A stretch of 64,000 bases of DNA, from assembly GCF_051014685.1 (NCBI RefSeq), contig NC_135056.1, positions 2,480,001-2,544,000 on the forward strand. The letters are read 5' to 3'. The notes beneath the pieces are model-generated. The model saw nothing but the letters and a program-made list of their open reading frames with translations, was not told the DNA's origin and did not search any database. Position numbers and translations under genes: made by a program. Shown here piece by piece: positions 11,707 through 24,700 of this stretch; positions within the stretch are counted from its first letter, which is position 1; every line of letters starts with the position of its first letter. The stretch is from Ptiloglossa arizonensis. Taxonomy: Eukaryota > Arthropoda > Insecta > Hymenoptera > Colletidae.

Positions 11707-13899
11707 CAGGATGTCTCGATTAAAGGAGATCACCTAAATATCTCCTTTGTTTTTAATGACACAAAAAATATTTATGACACGATTAAAATGGTTTTGCAAA
11801 AGAAATGCCGCGAAAGAAAAATGTTATTTTGTTATCATTTCTTTCGAGTTTTTTCAAGATCACCGATATTTTCTATCGGGTAAACATGTCCTATTTTTTA
11901 TTCTATTTTATAGAAGATGAAAAAATGCATTTAAGTGTACTTCCATCGTAACCTTCGGATAACCTTAAATGCCAAGTATGAGTTAGGATGGTTCGTGAAC
12001 ATACTGTTTATGTTATAAATGTTCAAAGTGATGTCCGTCGACAGCGATACACTTTTTGAAACGAATAATTACAGATTCTGATACTCTTTTAATTGTTTCG
12101 TGTGGGTAGCAGCATAGACTTTAATTATACAACTCATCGTGTTGTCTGGTGCCAATTCATCCATATTGCCCGATAAAAATGCTGCGTATCTTCCTCGATT
12201 TAATCTTCCGTTAGTAAAATAAAATCCAATGATTTTGTTATTTGTAACTCTGAATCAAACATTCACTGTCCACGGCTTTTGCTAATCTACTTCTCTCAAC
12301 CACCGTGGGATTTCCATAAACTAGTAATACATATTTATCAAATTTACCTGGCCATGTTTGATGAAGAATGTTTCATCAGTAAATATAATAGAAATTTTTT
12401 AAAATACGTTTCATCGTCTTTACTGTATTGTAACGTCCATCGACAAAGAGAGACATCGTTTTTAAAATCTCTGCTTAACAAGTGAAATAGGTCAAATTTC
12501 TGTACCTTTTATTAATACGCGATATCCTTGATTTATTGGTATTAATTTCTCGCTCTCATTGCTTAACACTATCCTGTAAATTTTTATTCCAACCTGTTGT
12601 TTGGAAGCAACAACACTTATAACATTTCTCTTATGTGTAAAAGTTGTAGATCTTTGATGTTCTTTGTTCTCAAAAATTATCAATTTGTCCAAATTTTTTA
12701 TTTATATTAGCACACAATAAAAGCAATAAACAGTTGAAGTTAAAGAACCGTTTTGTGCATAGCCATCTAACTTTTCTTACATACCGTTTAGCTTCGGCAT
12801 AAATGTAAATCAGTTTGATCTTTTCTTATTTTTTTTAAAGAAAGCAGACCTTGTTTATACCGTTGATAAACATAACTTAATACATTTAGCATTTCCTTGT
12901 TGTCGACAGTATCGTTACATCACTTTGAATATTTGTAACATAAACGGTAAATTTACAAACCATCCTAACATCATCTTAAAATTTTATCACATTTTGGGAT
13001 TCAAGATCCTTTGAAGATTCCAATTCAGGCAGACTCAAATGTATTTTTGGTAATTATTTAAAAGTTTTGCCTACTCACCGATTTCAATTACTTGTGAATA
13101 TGTTATAGAGGACAAGATTTGAAATAACTTTTTCCTTTGCATGTATTTCCGGTCTCTCTTAGTTCCCGAGATATTTGCAGAAATCTCTCGATATGTTTGT
13201 AGTAGATAATGTATCAGTATATGGAGTCAGGCAACCGCCACACTACCTATTTATTTGATATGTACATTGTTTGATGAGTTTCCATAAACTCATCAATGAT
13301 TCACAAATGAACTCTTTCGAAACTGACGTGGAGTTACACTTACTCCGCTTGACAACAAGAGGAGTAACCCAACTAGCCCTACTTTAACCTAATTCGTAAC
13401 TACCAGAACATTTATTAATTTTTACAAATTAGGTTGAAATAGGACTAGTTTCTCTCTCGCCGCATTTAATATCACTGTTTGTTTGATCCATACGTCATAC
13501 ACAGTTGGTTACCACTGTTACCAGTTGTTCTTACACGACGTATTCATAAAAATAATAGACAAGAACTAGGAAATGTTAGATGTAGAGGTAAAAGTTATTC
13601 CAAATCTTGTCCTCTATAAAATATTCACAAGTAATCGAAATCAGTGAGTAGACAAACTTCTAAATAATTGACGTATTTTTCCATCCGCTATAAAGTAAAA
13701 AAGAAAAAATTCATACACTTTATTTCTAATAAAATTTATCGATAACGTTAAAAATAAACTCAGAAAAAGATGGCGATATGAACAAAATTTTTCTTTCACA
13801 TTTCTTCTTCAAGACGATTTAAATTGTATCATAAGCATTTTTTGTGTCATTAAAAACATAGGAGATATTTAAATGATCTTCTTTAGCTGGGGCACCCTG
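11707..13899. mobile_element. Tc1/mariner-like element with long terminal inverted repeats (about 2.2 kb)
   Basis: The left end is CAGGATGTCTCG at 11,707. The right end, read reversed, is CAGGGTGCCCCAGC, ending at 13,899. The two ends are inverted copies over about 250 bp, sharing for example the ATCTCCT(T/A)TGTTTTTAATGACACAAAAAAT block. Both ends abut TA, consistent with a TA target duplication. Between them lies transposase-derived sequence on the minus strand. The segment near 12,905-12,970 is an inverted copy of 11,985-12,050, and 13,046-13,140 is an inverted copy of 13,588-13,665. The interior therefore looks rearranged or nested. Confidence 0.65.
12005..12480 (-). pseudogene. Transposase remnant inside the long-TIR element
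   Basis: Read on the minus strand it gives IIFTDETFFI, IPRWLREVD, PWTVNV, then NNKIIGFYFTNGRLNRGRYAAFL. It ends with a CIAVDGHHFEHL-like tail across a frameshift near 12,030-12,050. This order is that of a widespread insect DDE transposase of the Tc1/mariner superfamily. The FTDE Asp is visible, but the central HDG/PAH region and third-acid region are not. It is non-functional. Confidence 0.65.
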
Positions 13900-14639
13900 T
13901 ATAATCTTTGTTACAGAAGACGATTGCAGTTGAACAAATTCATAAGTACTCCTTTATTAAAATAAAAATTGAAGAAAAACAAATTTTATTTAATACGGGA
14001 ATATATACGCATATATAAAATATGCGCGTATTATAGAATGACATAAGTGTGAGCGTAACCGTGTATGTATTTACGAATCTTAGTAATTTGAGACCATGTA
14101 ACTCGAGGACTCACGGTATACGTAATTGTTACCAGTTCTGAATTGTGATTCTATGTGATTCGAATTACGAGCAGCTAAAAATGTTACTGGTGGATAACGT
14201 CCCAAAGAAAGATGAGAATTGAAACACATTCTTATTTTCCACTTGTGAGTGAACTTCAACGTTGCCGCTCATTTCTCTTCATAAAAAAATTATCCATTGA
14301 TTTCGGAGACCAGATCACCCGTGCCATAAGGGTCGTACTAACATCCGAAAACTATCAATGGTACTATCAATAGCTTATTCAAAACTACTGGAAACTATCA
14401 ATAACTTGTTCGAAACTATTGGAAACTATCGTTGGTTAATGAGGACTGTTCATGGGTGCAGAAACATCTGGTATTCTTTCGAGAGCTAACAAACCGTACA
14501 GCATCATAATTCTAACTGGATTAGAGTCTTCCAAAGACCTCTTCTTTGTAAAATCGCTAATTCCATCATTGTGAATAAACTTACAAGTAATTCAATTTGA
14601 TTTTTAATATTATTTACCTACATATTGGAGAAAAATATA

Positions 14640-15730
14640 TACATAAATGTACGTGATGTGATCAAAAAGAAACCAAACTATTTGTAAATATATTATTATT
14701 CAACGAACCTAAGTGTGACTTCCGTCCCCTTCAAAATAGTTCCCGTCTGCATTAGTACAGTGATCCAAATGGTGCTGCCATACTCCAAACGCTTTTTGGA
14801 AATTATTTTCTCTTCAAGCGTCTAGGACTTGTTCCGATTGATTTTGCGTTTCATCCACGGTGTCGAAACGTTGTCTCTTGAGCTCCGATATTATTTTTGA
14901 AGATAAGAAGTCACAAGGGACTAGCTCTAGCGAATACGAAGGATGTGGCACGATTGTCATCTTGTTTTCTGTTAAATATTTTCACATTGCAAAAGCTGTC
15001 TACGCACGAGTATTTTTCTACAGTTTGTGTTAACTATCTGGTTAAAAGAAACAAATTCTCAATGCACAATTCATCTGATATCGAAAAACACAATCAACAT
15101 GCTTTTCGTTGAACTTCTTGCTTTTCGTGCCTTTTTTGATCTTGGTGTCTGTAGTCGCTTCCATTGGGACGACTGTTACTTCATCTCCGAATCACAACCA
15201 TAAATCCAACTTTCGTCTCCTGCGATGATTCTCGACAAAAATGTAGATGCGTCACTATTGATGATTACGAAGGTCTTCGTAAATGGTGACGCGAAGATCC
15301 TTCTGATCAAGAAATTTTCTGCGATTTCACGAATTATTACTGGATAGTTAGCACGAATAATTTAATTAATTTTGCTAACATTTTCTGAAGTTGTGCTGGT
15401 GCGTGATCTTCCAGATTTCTCAGCCGTCTTCCAAAGACATTCGACCACTTTTGAACAGCGAGTGGCACTCAAAACATTGAGAACGGCCCATGGTATCATT
15501 ATCATAGATTTACTGCCACATTTTATATGTCTATGTGGCAGATTTTTGAAGTTTTATACAAAACTTCACATTTGCCCGTTGTTCAAACACAGAACAACGC
15601 ACTGACATTTCTACTAAATTGCTCTTAATTCACGTTACTGTGCTCACTACTCAATGGCATATGGCATACTGATGCACAAGAGCATAAAGAACTGCAAGCC
15701 GAAGCCATAAAACGTTATCTGACACCGACG
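14640..15730 (-). pseudogene. Degenerate mariner transposase
   Basis: On the minus strand an ATG at 15,608 opens with MSVRCSVFEQRANVKFC, typical of a mariner N-terminus, followed by FECHSLFKSGRMSLED. The helix-turn-helix end (TIREIAENF-like) lies near 15,325. The first catalytic region is GDESWIYGCD near 15,180-15,230. The C-terminus is WQHHLDHCTNADGNYFEGD near 14,720-14,790. The HHDNAPAH-type segment carrying the second Asp is missing, and there are several stops and frameshifts. Elements of this family are common in Hymenoptera. Confidence 0.85.
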
Positions 15731-15904
15731 TCAAGATATAAACACAGTTCGATTTCTTTTTAATCGCGCCACGTACCAGGTAAAATATAAATATAATATA
15801 AAATATATAAAATATAAATATTGTACTTATTTACTTATTCGCCGTTTGATTTGTATCAAATTCATTAATAAGACTAACAAATTAAAAATTGTAAATTTAA
15901 AGAG

Positions 15905-15975
15905 CTTGTTTAAAATGTTGATTTCTACAACATATTCAAAAATCCTCAAAATCGATGGGACCCACCTTTTCTAAA
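15905..15975 (-). repeat. End fragment of repeat family B
   Basis: The segment containing TTCTACAACATATTCAAAAAT is the reverse complement of 36,300-36,352 and matches 36,785-36,812 directly. The latter two are the ends of an inverted-repeat element in a channel intron. Confidence 0.55.
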
Positions 15976-16267
15976 TAATTACCTTATATTTTTTAAAGAT
16001 GTATACAGTCGTCCTGAATATGCGAACACTGAATTACTGCTTTAATCTCACTCATATTCGTACACTGTGCAAACACAAATATTGTCTATTAAATCAAGCT
16101 ACTTCTATTTACAAAATAGGTTTATTTTGCATTTATTTAAAAAAACGGAAAACACAAAAAGAACGTAACTCGTCATAGAAACTACCTCTCACTTACATTC
16201 GCATAGTGAATTTCTAAGGGATAATATATACGTTGTCTCAGGAACTCTGTCCACCCGAATATCTTGC

Positions 16268-16840
16268 TTATTTAAAACAATACATGAAAAAGTTAGTCTC
16301 AAAAGTTATAAGATTTGAAGAACTTTATAATTCAAAAATAACGGTTTTCACAAGTGGAGACGTGGAGGAGATCTAAAGATCAAGTTTGTTTCTTTAAATT
16401 AACGATCAATTTTTTATGTTTGATTCTGATAATATAACAAATTTTGAGTATAAAAGTAGTAAGATACAGTTGTCCTGAAACTTACTGTTTTTAAGAAATT
16501 TTACTTTCTTCGTTCTATTACTTATCTGCTGTTTGTTTACCAATTTGAAGTACCGAGTATATCTTCTAATATGTTTTGTAATAAAAGTAATAGAACGAAG
16601 AAAGTAAAGTATCTTAAAAACGGTAAGTTTTAGGACAACTGTGTCTTGGAACGTTTATACACAGAATTTGCTATGCTATCCAAATCGGGCATAAAGAATT
16701 GGTCGTTCCATTTAAAGAAACAAACTTAACGTCAAAATCTTTTCCGTGCCCCCGCTTGTAAAAAACATTTTTAATATATTATATATTTCTTTAAAACTTA
16801 CAACTTTTGTAACTAACTTTTTAAGTTTGTAAATACATCT
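16268..16840. mobile_element. Second foldback element (near-perfect core palindrome)
   Basis: The left arm, about 16,268-16,520, is the reverse complement of about 16,575-16,830. The core is the most similar part: ACAGTTGTCCTGAAACTTAC at 16,467-16,486 pairs with GTAAGTTTTAGGACAACTGT at 16,623-16,642. ACTTTCTTCGTTCTATTACTT pairs with AAGTAATAGAACGAAGAAAGT. A spacer of roughly 60 bp separates the arms. No coding frame was seen. It has no sequence in common with the foldback at 1.6 kb that I can see. Confidence 0.75.
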
Positions 16841-16989
16841 TAGGGATTTCTTTCCTCTATATTGTAGATTGCAAAAGAGTGACGAAGTCTAGTAGTAATT
16901 TGTTAGTAACGAAACTAACAAACGAAATAGGAAGAGAAAGTTCAGAAATGTCAATGCAATAACGAAAGCTAATTATAAATCATTAAGAA

Positions 16990-18035
16990 AACAGAACAAA
17001 TGTAAAAAAAATAAGTGACATAGTTAACAGAAACCGATCCACTGTACATAAATGGTTACAATACAGAATAAATTGAAAGTACAATAGAGAAGATTGGAAA
17101 ATAAAGTTAGAAATCTGAATAGAAAGTTATTGATCGTCACTAATTAGGACAAAAAAGACATACAAGTAAATTATAGAATTAGTGCTCCAAAAATTACATC
17201 CAAGATAAAATATGAAATAGAGAAAAAAGTTAGCAACGAAACACAAAGTGTTTCAGTAACAGATTGCTAGAAACAAATCTTACATTAGTGAAGCAAAAGA
17301 AACGGATAATTTTTACAGATGAAAGTAAGTATAATGTTTTTCAGTCGGATAGCAAATAAATTGTATGACGTATACTAAATAAAAACTTTGTTAAATGAAA
17401 TCTTCAGCCTAAAGTAAAAAAAAAATGATGGACATTTCCTGGTATGGGGATGTTTTAACCCAGATAGAGTGAATAATTTAGTAATTATCGATGGGATCAT
17501 GGACAAAAATCGATAAATATTTTGAAAGAAAATTTACATATCTCTGTGGATTGCTTAGAACTTTGCAATAATATTATATAATCTTCTACCTTGCTAATTA
17601 TCCTAAACATAAAGTTTATGTAACTAGACAATGGTTTTTATGTAACTTGTTCATATCGCCATTTTTTTCTGAGTTTTTTTTTTCAATGTTATCGATATTG
17701 TTTATTGGGAATAAAGTATCTATTTTTTTCTTTTTTATTCTGTAGCGGATGGAAAAATACGTAAATTATTTAGAGGTTTGGTCTACTCACTGATTTCGTT
17801 TACTTATATTTATGTAACTAGACAATAGTTCTTATATAACTGTCACGAAGTCATGGAACCAACCCCAGAGTTTAGACATAAACACTATAAAAATTTGTGA
17901 GCAGAACTAAAAGTCAGATTGCCGAAACATGAAATAACCAATGTAAATGAACTTAAGGAATAAATCAGTAATCAATCTATGTCGAATAGGTTGCTTGATG
18001 TAATTAAACATAAAGGTTATCAAACAAAATATTAA
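16990..18035 (+). pseudogene. Degenerate Tc1-type transposase, interrupted by a repeat insertion
   Basis: The translation runs from NRNRSTVHKWLQY (helix-turn-helix) through IIFTDESKYNVFQSDS (first Asp region) and IMDKNRYLNILKENL. It continues to PKHKVYVTRQW near 17,605-17,640. After the inserted family A piece it resumes with YVTRQ, then AELKVRLPKHEITNVNELKE, RLLDVIKHKGYQTKY. Stops and frameshifts are frequent. The insertion at 17,647-17,808 is bracketed by two copies of a 32-bp piece of the transposase sequence. Confidence 0.8.
17647..17808 (-). repeat. Family A repeat fragment nested in the Tc1 transposase
   Basis: It matches the internal side of 13,600-13,800 in reverse orientation (TTCATATCGCC, TTATCGATA, GCGGATGGAAAAATACGTAAATTATTTAGA). 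The flanking sequence TTTATGTAACTAGACAAT is present at both 17,614 and 17,809. Confidence 0.7.
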
Positions 18036-20950
18036 TTGACTATATTTTGTAATGAAAATACGTTTATTCTTCCATGTATAAATATCAGTGAAAAATAGTT
18101 TTTTGACTAATTACGTTCTTTTACGGAATCAGCAAATGTATCATCAAGAACTTTCTGAGAGAATGTGTTCAACCACGATCTCGTTCGAATAACTTTTAAT
18201 TACTTTTAAATACGTCATTCTCATCGTTTGTGAATTGTGATTGTTTGTGATTCAAATTACGTATGATTAAAAGTATATGATTTGAATGTAGTCGTTTTCC
18301 CACTCATTGAAAGTGTCATACATTTTCCTTCTGCCTTCTTCTTCCTCCATTCGTGTCTTTCTCTCTTTCTCTTCCTTTTTCTCGCCCCTAGATTCATTAA
18401 TTATTTGCTTGCGGATCTCTCTGGTCTAGCCAATTACTAAAATGTTTCTCATCATATTCAAATTTTTGAATTTAAGTTGTTTCTCGAAGTTCAAAATCGT
18501 TTAACAGATTTATTTATACTGTATATAGGAAATGATATTATGCATAGTTTGTAAATTGATGAATTAATTAAAATCTTTATGACAGCACAAGCTGTCGATG
18601 AAAATTATTATTTGATGAATCAATTTCTCTCATGACAAACTGTAACATTTATTTATAAACATTTTCTGAAATGATCTAAAATTAATTGGCTAGTTAATTT
18701 TTTTTCCTTTTATAAGAAATTGAACCATGTAATTATTATAATATAATAAATATAATATAATTCTTGAAATTTGTACTTCTTGTGGAGACTCACATTTAAG
18801 ATGTCTCAGAAAACATTATGCAATTGCAATCATTTTGTTTTCTGTCTGGAAGCTTTTTGTAGCTGTTAGATAGCTTCTTATTTGCCAATTATGATAATAT
18901 ATTACACATTTGTTTGCATTTACATTGTTCGTTTTACTTATTTTTATACTGAGTCACAAGCAAATCGAAGTTTTGATGCTTTTGCATTATTGTTGAATAC
19001 AACCAGTGTATAGCCCGAATCTTTCTTCGTTCAACTATTACTTCTTTCGAATAATGTTATACTTTTTGAGTAGGAGGTAATTCAATAATTGTGACGAGGT
19101 CAACTGTGACTATCCGAAGTATTTTGCAACCAAAGAATCAGCATAGTATTACAGAAAAATGCAATGGCTTTCAAATTTTATTTTGGTTATTGTTTAATAA
19201 ATTAAGGTTTTGAAGTATGTCAAATTTTCTGGGACACCCTAATATATTATATTACGTTCGTTAGAGATAGCAACAGTGAGATGCTTCAAACTTTGTCGAA
19301 AATAAAGTCATATAGGGAAGACATTGTTACGCAAATGAAATGTAGAGAATCCACATAAAAAATGGTTGAATAATGGTTTTCTTTGTGCAAAGGAAAATTA
19401 CAAACCCAGTGAAAAAACCTATTTACAAAGACCTCTCACGAGACGATTTACTAAACAGATGTCTCGGTTCACATATGCAAAATAACGAATATTTAATGCA
19501 GAATTTAAAATAATTCTAGAAATCTTGACAGTGATGGGAATGAAAGTCGAATAACAATTAAAAATTGTGTCGATATAAGAAACGAGCATAGAAGTTTTAA
19601 AGAGAAGAAAGATACATCATAGAGCCCTGATATTATTCACTATTGTAGAAACTCTGTTATATCTATTTAAAACTTTAAACGAATTTTTTACAAAAGAATG
19701 TTTTTCAAATTTACAATATATACATGCATATGTATGTATCAAAAACTACTGAAACGATTGTCTTTCGTTTTTTCGTATGTGCAAAGTAAACAGCCTGGCT
19801 GTCGTCTCAATCAAAATTATTATTTTCTTTTTTCTGAACGTAATCAAGCCGTAAGATAATTCAACTATACTGTTGTTTCAATTTATGACGGTATGGACGG
19901 AACACATTTAATCAGCACATTCTCACTTGTAGTAGAAACTTTCAATACGATACTGAATTGCAAACCCCATGTAGTCATAATAGTCAATGTGAAACCTTTC
20001 TAAGCCTCTATTGTCTTTGTATAGTATTGGTATCCATTAACCGTAAATCGTTTAAGAAGAGAAACATAACAACCACAAAAACAACCACTGTTACAATGAT
20101 CATATAAAATAATCGATCGTCTTGGAACTAAACATCAATTGCATCTTATCAATCCTTAAATTTTTAAAAGACTGGGAAATACTCGACCCTGTCAACCTTT
20201 TCTGCCAATCCCTGACTTTCAAAGGCTGTCATTTTCTAAACAATGTCCTATATTATTTGTTCTAATTCAGATAACAACCGTATTCCTTTAAATTAATGAA
20301 AACACTTGAATCGTTTTTTTCAGGTTACTAGAAAGAGCCCAATCAATGACATCACTTGGAAAATGGTGTTCAGAAGAGAATACCTATCCTTTTAACTGTA
20401 TCTCATTTTCTGTTATTCACTTTTGTCGTCGACATACATGTACGATACATATACGAGGAACTCAGATATTCAGTTCTGAAAGGAATGCGTATTTTATTTG
20501 TCAGAACTTTCAGCGCAGACTCAGCAACGCCTACAGCTAGACGAAAGTCGTCGAGTAAGTGTCATCTATTGTTTTGTGCACCATTCTGTTCAATGAACGC
20601 AACTAAAACGTATAGAGATTTCTCTGGAGGCCGAGCTGCTAGTACCAAATGATATGAGAATTATTCATCCGAGCTCCAAATTGTACAAACGCAAATGAGT
20701 CGGAGATAACAGCGTTCAAATTTCAACTACCTGTCTCTTAGGTTAGCACAGGTCGATCATACTCCTGTGACTATCTGATAGACAGTAATATAGTTTCCCT
20801 TAAATTAATTTCCTTAAAATTAATTGAGTAGCGTGGCTCATCGGTGTTCCACACTGAATAAATTGAAAATCATATTGAAGCTGACACGGCATAGAACGTG
20901 TTAAGAACTATTTTTTAGGTAGATTTCTCAATCGATTATTCAACGCTTAC
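18036..20950. other. Intronic or intergenic AT-rich stretch, no supported gene
   Basis: This follows the last channel exon seen, on the minus strand, so it is probably intron. I looked for the domain IV motifs of sodium-channel-like proteins and found none. A GGGACACCC transposon-type end lies near 19,230. A plus-strand stretch at 20,325-20,556 sits between good acceptor- and donor-like sites, but every frame through it is closed. Confidence 0.5.
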
Positions 20951-21720
20951 CTTTTTCTTCAGCATGTTAAAGTTGTCTATAATTACTCCGATAAAGAGAT
21001 TCAGCGTAAAAAATGAGCCGCAGACAATGAATATCACAAAGTAGAAATATGCATAAATGTTTGCTTCTCTTTGAGGTTGAAGATCAACACCTCTTGCGTC
21101 TACTGCATCCTGCATCACCTCCATCCAGCCTTCAAAGGTAGCTACTTGAAACAAAGCCAGGTAAGCTATTCCCACATGATCAAAAGTGATTTTACTATTT
21201 TCCCAAGAGTAATTCGTCCTCAAGCAATCGTCCTTCGTGTTTATAATCTAAGAAGTAATGTTCATCCATAAATCTTTTGTTTGGTCGCTCCATCGGTTGC
21301 AAGACATTCCATCTTGTTTCTTTAGCTTAACGCAGAAAAGGGGAAAAATTTCATCTTACCGATAAATCTAACAACTCTCCGTTTTCGTCAATGCATTTGA
21401 AAAACTTGCCGCCGAAAAATTGTACACCCATAATAGAAAATATCAGCCAGAACACGAGACAGACGAGGAGCACGTTGAATATACTGGGTATCGCATACAT
21501 CAACGCGTTCACTACGATCTAACAGAAAAAAAGCGATACTTCTAGCTTTCAAGCCTTCAACGAATCTACTGCAGCGTACATTCTGCAACCAGCTCGGACT
21601 CACCCTCATGCCTTGCCATCTCGATATTGCTCTTAATGGTCTCAACGCTCGCAAAGTTCTTAGCGACCTTAACACTTTTAAGTTCTCGTTCTCTTCTATC
21701 AATAGGCTAAATGTTGATAC
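20951..21720 (-). CDS. NaCP60E: Channel exons 13-15: domain III S4 to S6
   Basis: Exon 13 (21720-21604) has the S4 sensor [20 protein letters not shown]. Exon 14 (21518-21360) has the S4-S5 linker and S5 ([20 protein letters not shown]). Exon 15 (21247-20951) has the pore ([15 protein letters not shown]) and S6 ([17 protein letters not shown]). Glu, not Lys, occupies the filter position in TFEGW. The final donor is AAG|GTAAGC. Confidence 0.93.
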
Positions 21721-24700
21721 CTGTTCAAGAAAATGAGCATTGCAATTACTGAAGGTATTCATATATCTTCTTTTTTTTAAGGGAAAAACAAGCTGCCCAA
21801 ACATGACAAGGATACCATCGGCAACGCACCCCGAAAGCACTTATCTACGGAAAAAGATTGTGCAAAAATATTAGATGTACCAAAAATTGAAAAAAAAAGA
21901 AGAAAAACAATCCTGTATATTGCAAAGCACTCGAGTTCTACCGTAGATGAAGTAGATAAATAAATGAATAAATAAACAATAATAAATTCTCACATCACAA
22001 AAGTTGTAATCGCTACTTCATTTATATACATATCTACCTGAATGTTGTAAATGGTAGGAAGAATGTACACAGCAATACGTAAGAAATTTTACAGTTACAA
22101 TTCGAAAAGAGACCAATTACACTTTCGAAATTAATAGTTATCAAAGTTATATACATACGTTTCCAAGTTTACAAACGTTAAAATATCATAGGTATACAGA
22201 ATGTATCAAAATATGTGTGCATAACTTCAGGAGTAAATTGAGCACTCATGAACAATGAAAGAAGTATATTCTCATTCTCAATAGTTTTACTTAATAGTTT
22301 TCGCAACGGAACTCTATAGTTACTCGATCAAAAATTTAGGTAATATTTTGAGAGATATATCCAGAGGTTGAATGGTAACATTTTGTAGAATATTTTGTTT
22401 CAATGAGCATATTTTAAAAACAATGATCGTTTAAAATAGAAAAGTCTTTGAGTTTAAACGTTTTACAAGAAATTATGTCAGACAAATGGTGCACAGAGCG
22501 TCAATGACTCGACAATCACCAAGCACGTAACACGCGTAAAAAAGTAATGAAACGTAAGAAAACTCAGTGCCAAAAATAATGAAAAAGTAAATGAAAATAA
22601 TGCCTTGTTCGTGAGGATCTATTTCATAATTAAGACAGAGTTAACGAAATACAAGACAGTATCTGTCTACAGGGAAAGGTAACCGGCAATAGGAAACCAA
22701 GGACAGCGTGATCCAAAAAATAATTACAAAAGAAAGGTATGCTGTTCAAACGCGAAAGAGAACAGTCAGAATAAATAAATAACCTGCTACATTGGTCCAT
22801 AGAAAAATATTGCAAAATTTTAAAGTAAAATCAAAGATACTGCTGCAACAACCCGTGGGCTTCAATGAAATCACTAAACTGTAGCTTAACATCCTCAAAG
22901 GAGTACTCAACAAGAACGCAAAACGAAACAGAATCTCTACATAAATAAGGTAATGAATAATCATTCGAGTACTCCAAAAAATCATAAATATAATAGAATC
23001 TAAAGGCACAAAATGAAAAACAAAATATCTACTCCCAAAAAAGAATGAACAATTTACAAACCCAAATGGTTAATAATATAAAAGACACACTAGAAGAATA
23101 ACGAAGAAAACAGAGAAGGAAATAGCATAATCCTTAGAAATAAATATTTAACTCCAATAGACGCTTTACTGATTGACGAAAACAAAACAAATTTCTTTAT
23201 TAAAAAAGAAAATGCTAATATAGATTCAATCAAATACCAGGGATAAGTAGAAATATAATATTCAACAGATCAATTAAACATACTAAACCACAAAAATTCA
23301 AAAACCAAATAACCAAAGACAAAATGCTCTATTCCTTCGTTCAGAAATAAATTTGGTCAGAGCTAGTTATAGAGTTGGACGCTCTGATCACCATTTAATT
23401 TCAATAATACAATTCTCTATAAAAATACCAGCCTTGAGCCTGCTATCTACTATCGGGTAAATTTATTTTACCATTAAAAATATTATTCAATAACTCCTTA
23501 AATGATACAAAGAAAATGCAAAATAATATATAATATACAAAAAAAAATAATGTAACTTTTAGAAGCATCGTAAGAAGTAGTTTAACCTGAAATTTTGATT
23601 TCGATCTTTAAGATGTTAAGCAATGAAGATACAGAAAAATTGTGACATTTTCTTTTCATTCTCTTATAATGTTGACATTTGTTTAATTGTGCCATTTTTC
23701 TTGCGGTTTTCGGCACACGGAGTTATTTCAAAAAACTGAGACAAATCGAAACATGCAAATTTTGCGTATGAAAAAAAAGGCGAGAAGTTTAATACCATAT
23801 TGAAATCCGAAGCTCCGTTATCGAGGTATCGGTATGTAATTAGATCTTTTGCCCGTATCAATAACACGAAATATCCTAGTGATATAATACACGTAAATCA
23901 AGCAGCATTATCTTTCTTTGATACGGATGTATCTCTCGATACAAAAAAAAAAAACGTATAATTCAACATTTTCATAATACTCGAATAGAAATTTCAACTA
24001 ACTTGTTTTAAAAGATATAAAAAAATATATTACATTAATATCGATGTGCACAATTTTATTTCCATTGCACTTTTTTACTAGATTCAATATATGTACCTGT
24101 TTTTTACAAAGAGATTAATGAGTAATTAATGTAAAATTTATATCAGAATAGAATAACTTGCTAACAAAAAACAAAGAGCAAAAACAACGTAAACAATATA
24201 TATAATAATATTAGAAAAATATCGATAATGTTACCCTATATCCAAGTAAATTTACCTTAACCCTTTAAGTATTAAATTATATTATCATTATTTCTTTACT
24301 GTCATTTTTATGACAACTTTTTTCTAGTCGATTTTGGACATTCCAATTAGTAGTTACTTATATAATTAAGAGAGTTTTGTAGAAAAAGAATGTAAGTAAT
24401 AAAATTGAAAAATGTTTTTTTCTTGCAAAATGTTCTATATGCCGATAAGAATCCTACAGTACCTATATAGTACAACATGAGTGCAATTTCACTTTATACA
24501 TAATTACTAAATAGTAATACTTACAAGTATTACTTGTAAGATAGCGTCATTGATATGTCCAATATTGTTTCTATAGAAAATAATGTTCTAATTGTAAGTG
24601 CCATTGCAAGCGTTACTCTATTATTAGTATTTCTTGACTACTACCCATACCATGTAATAATTCTACTGAAAAATAAAAAGAACATATTTGAAAAATATAT

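Noticed and set aside
1..20950. Domain IV exon of the channel
   Set aside because: I looked for the S4 arginine ladder, the pore loop and S6 on the minus strand and found no match; a short or split exon could still be missed by eye.
22500..23480. Retrotransposon-like translation ([12 protein letters not shown] near 23,370)
   Set aside because: One short endonuclease-like motif is not enough to call an element.
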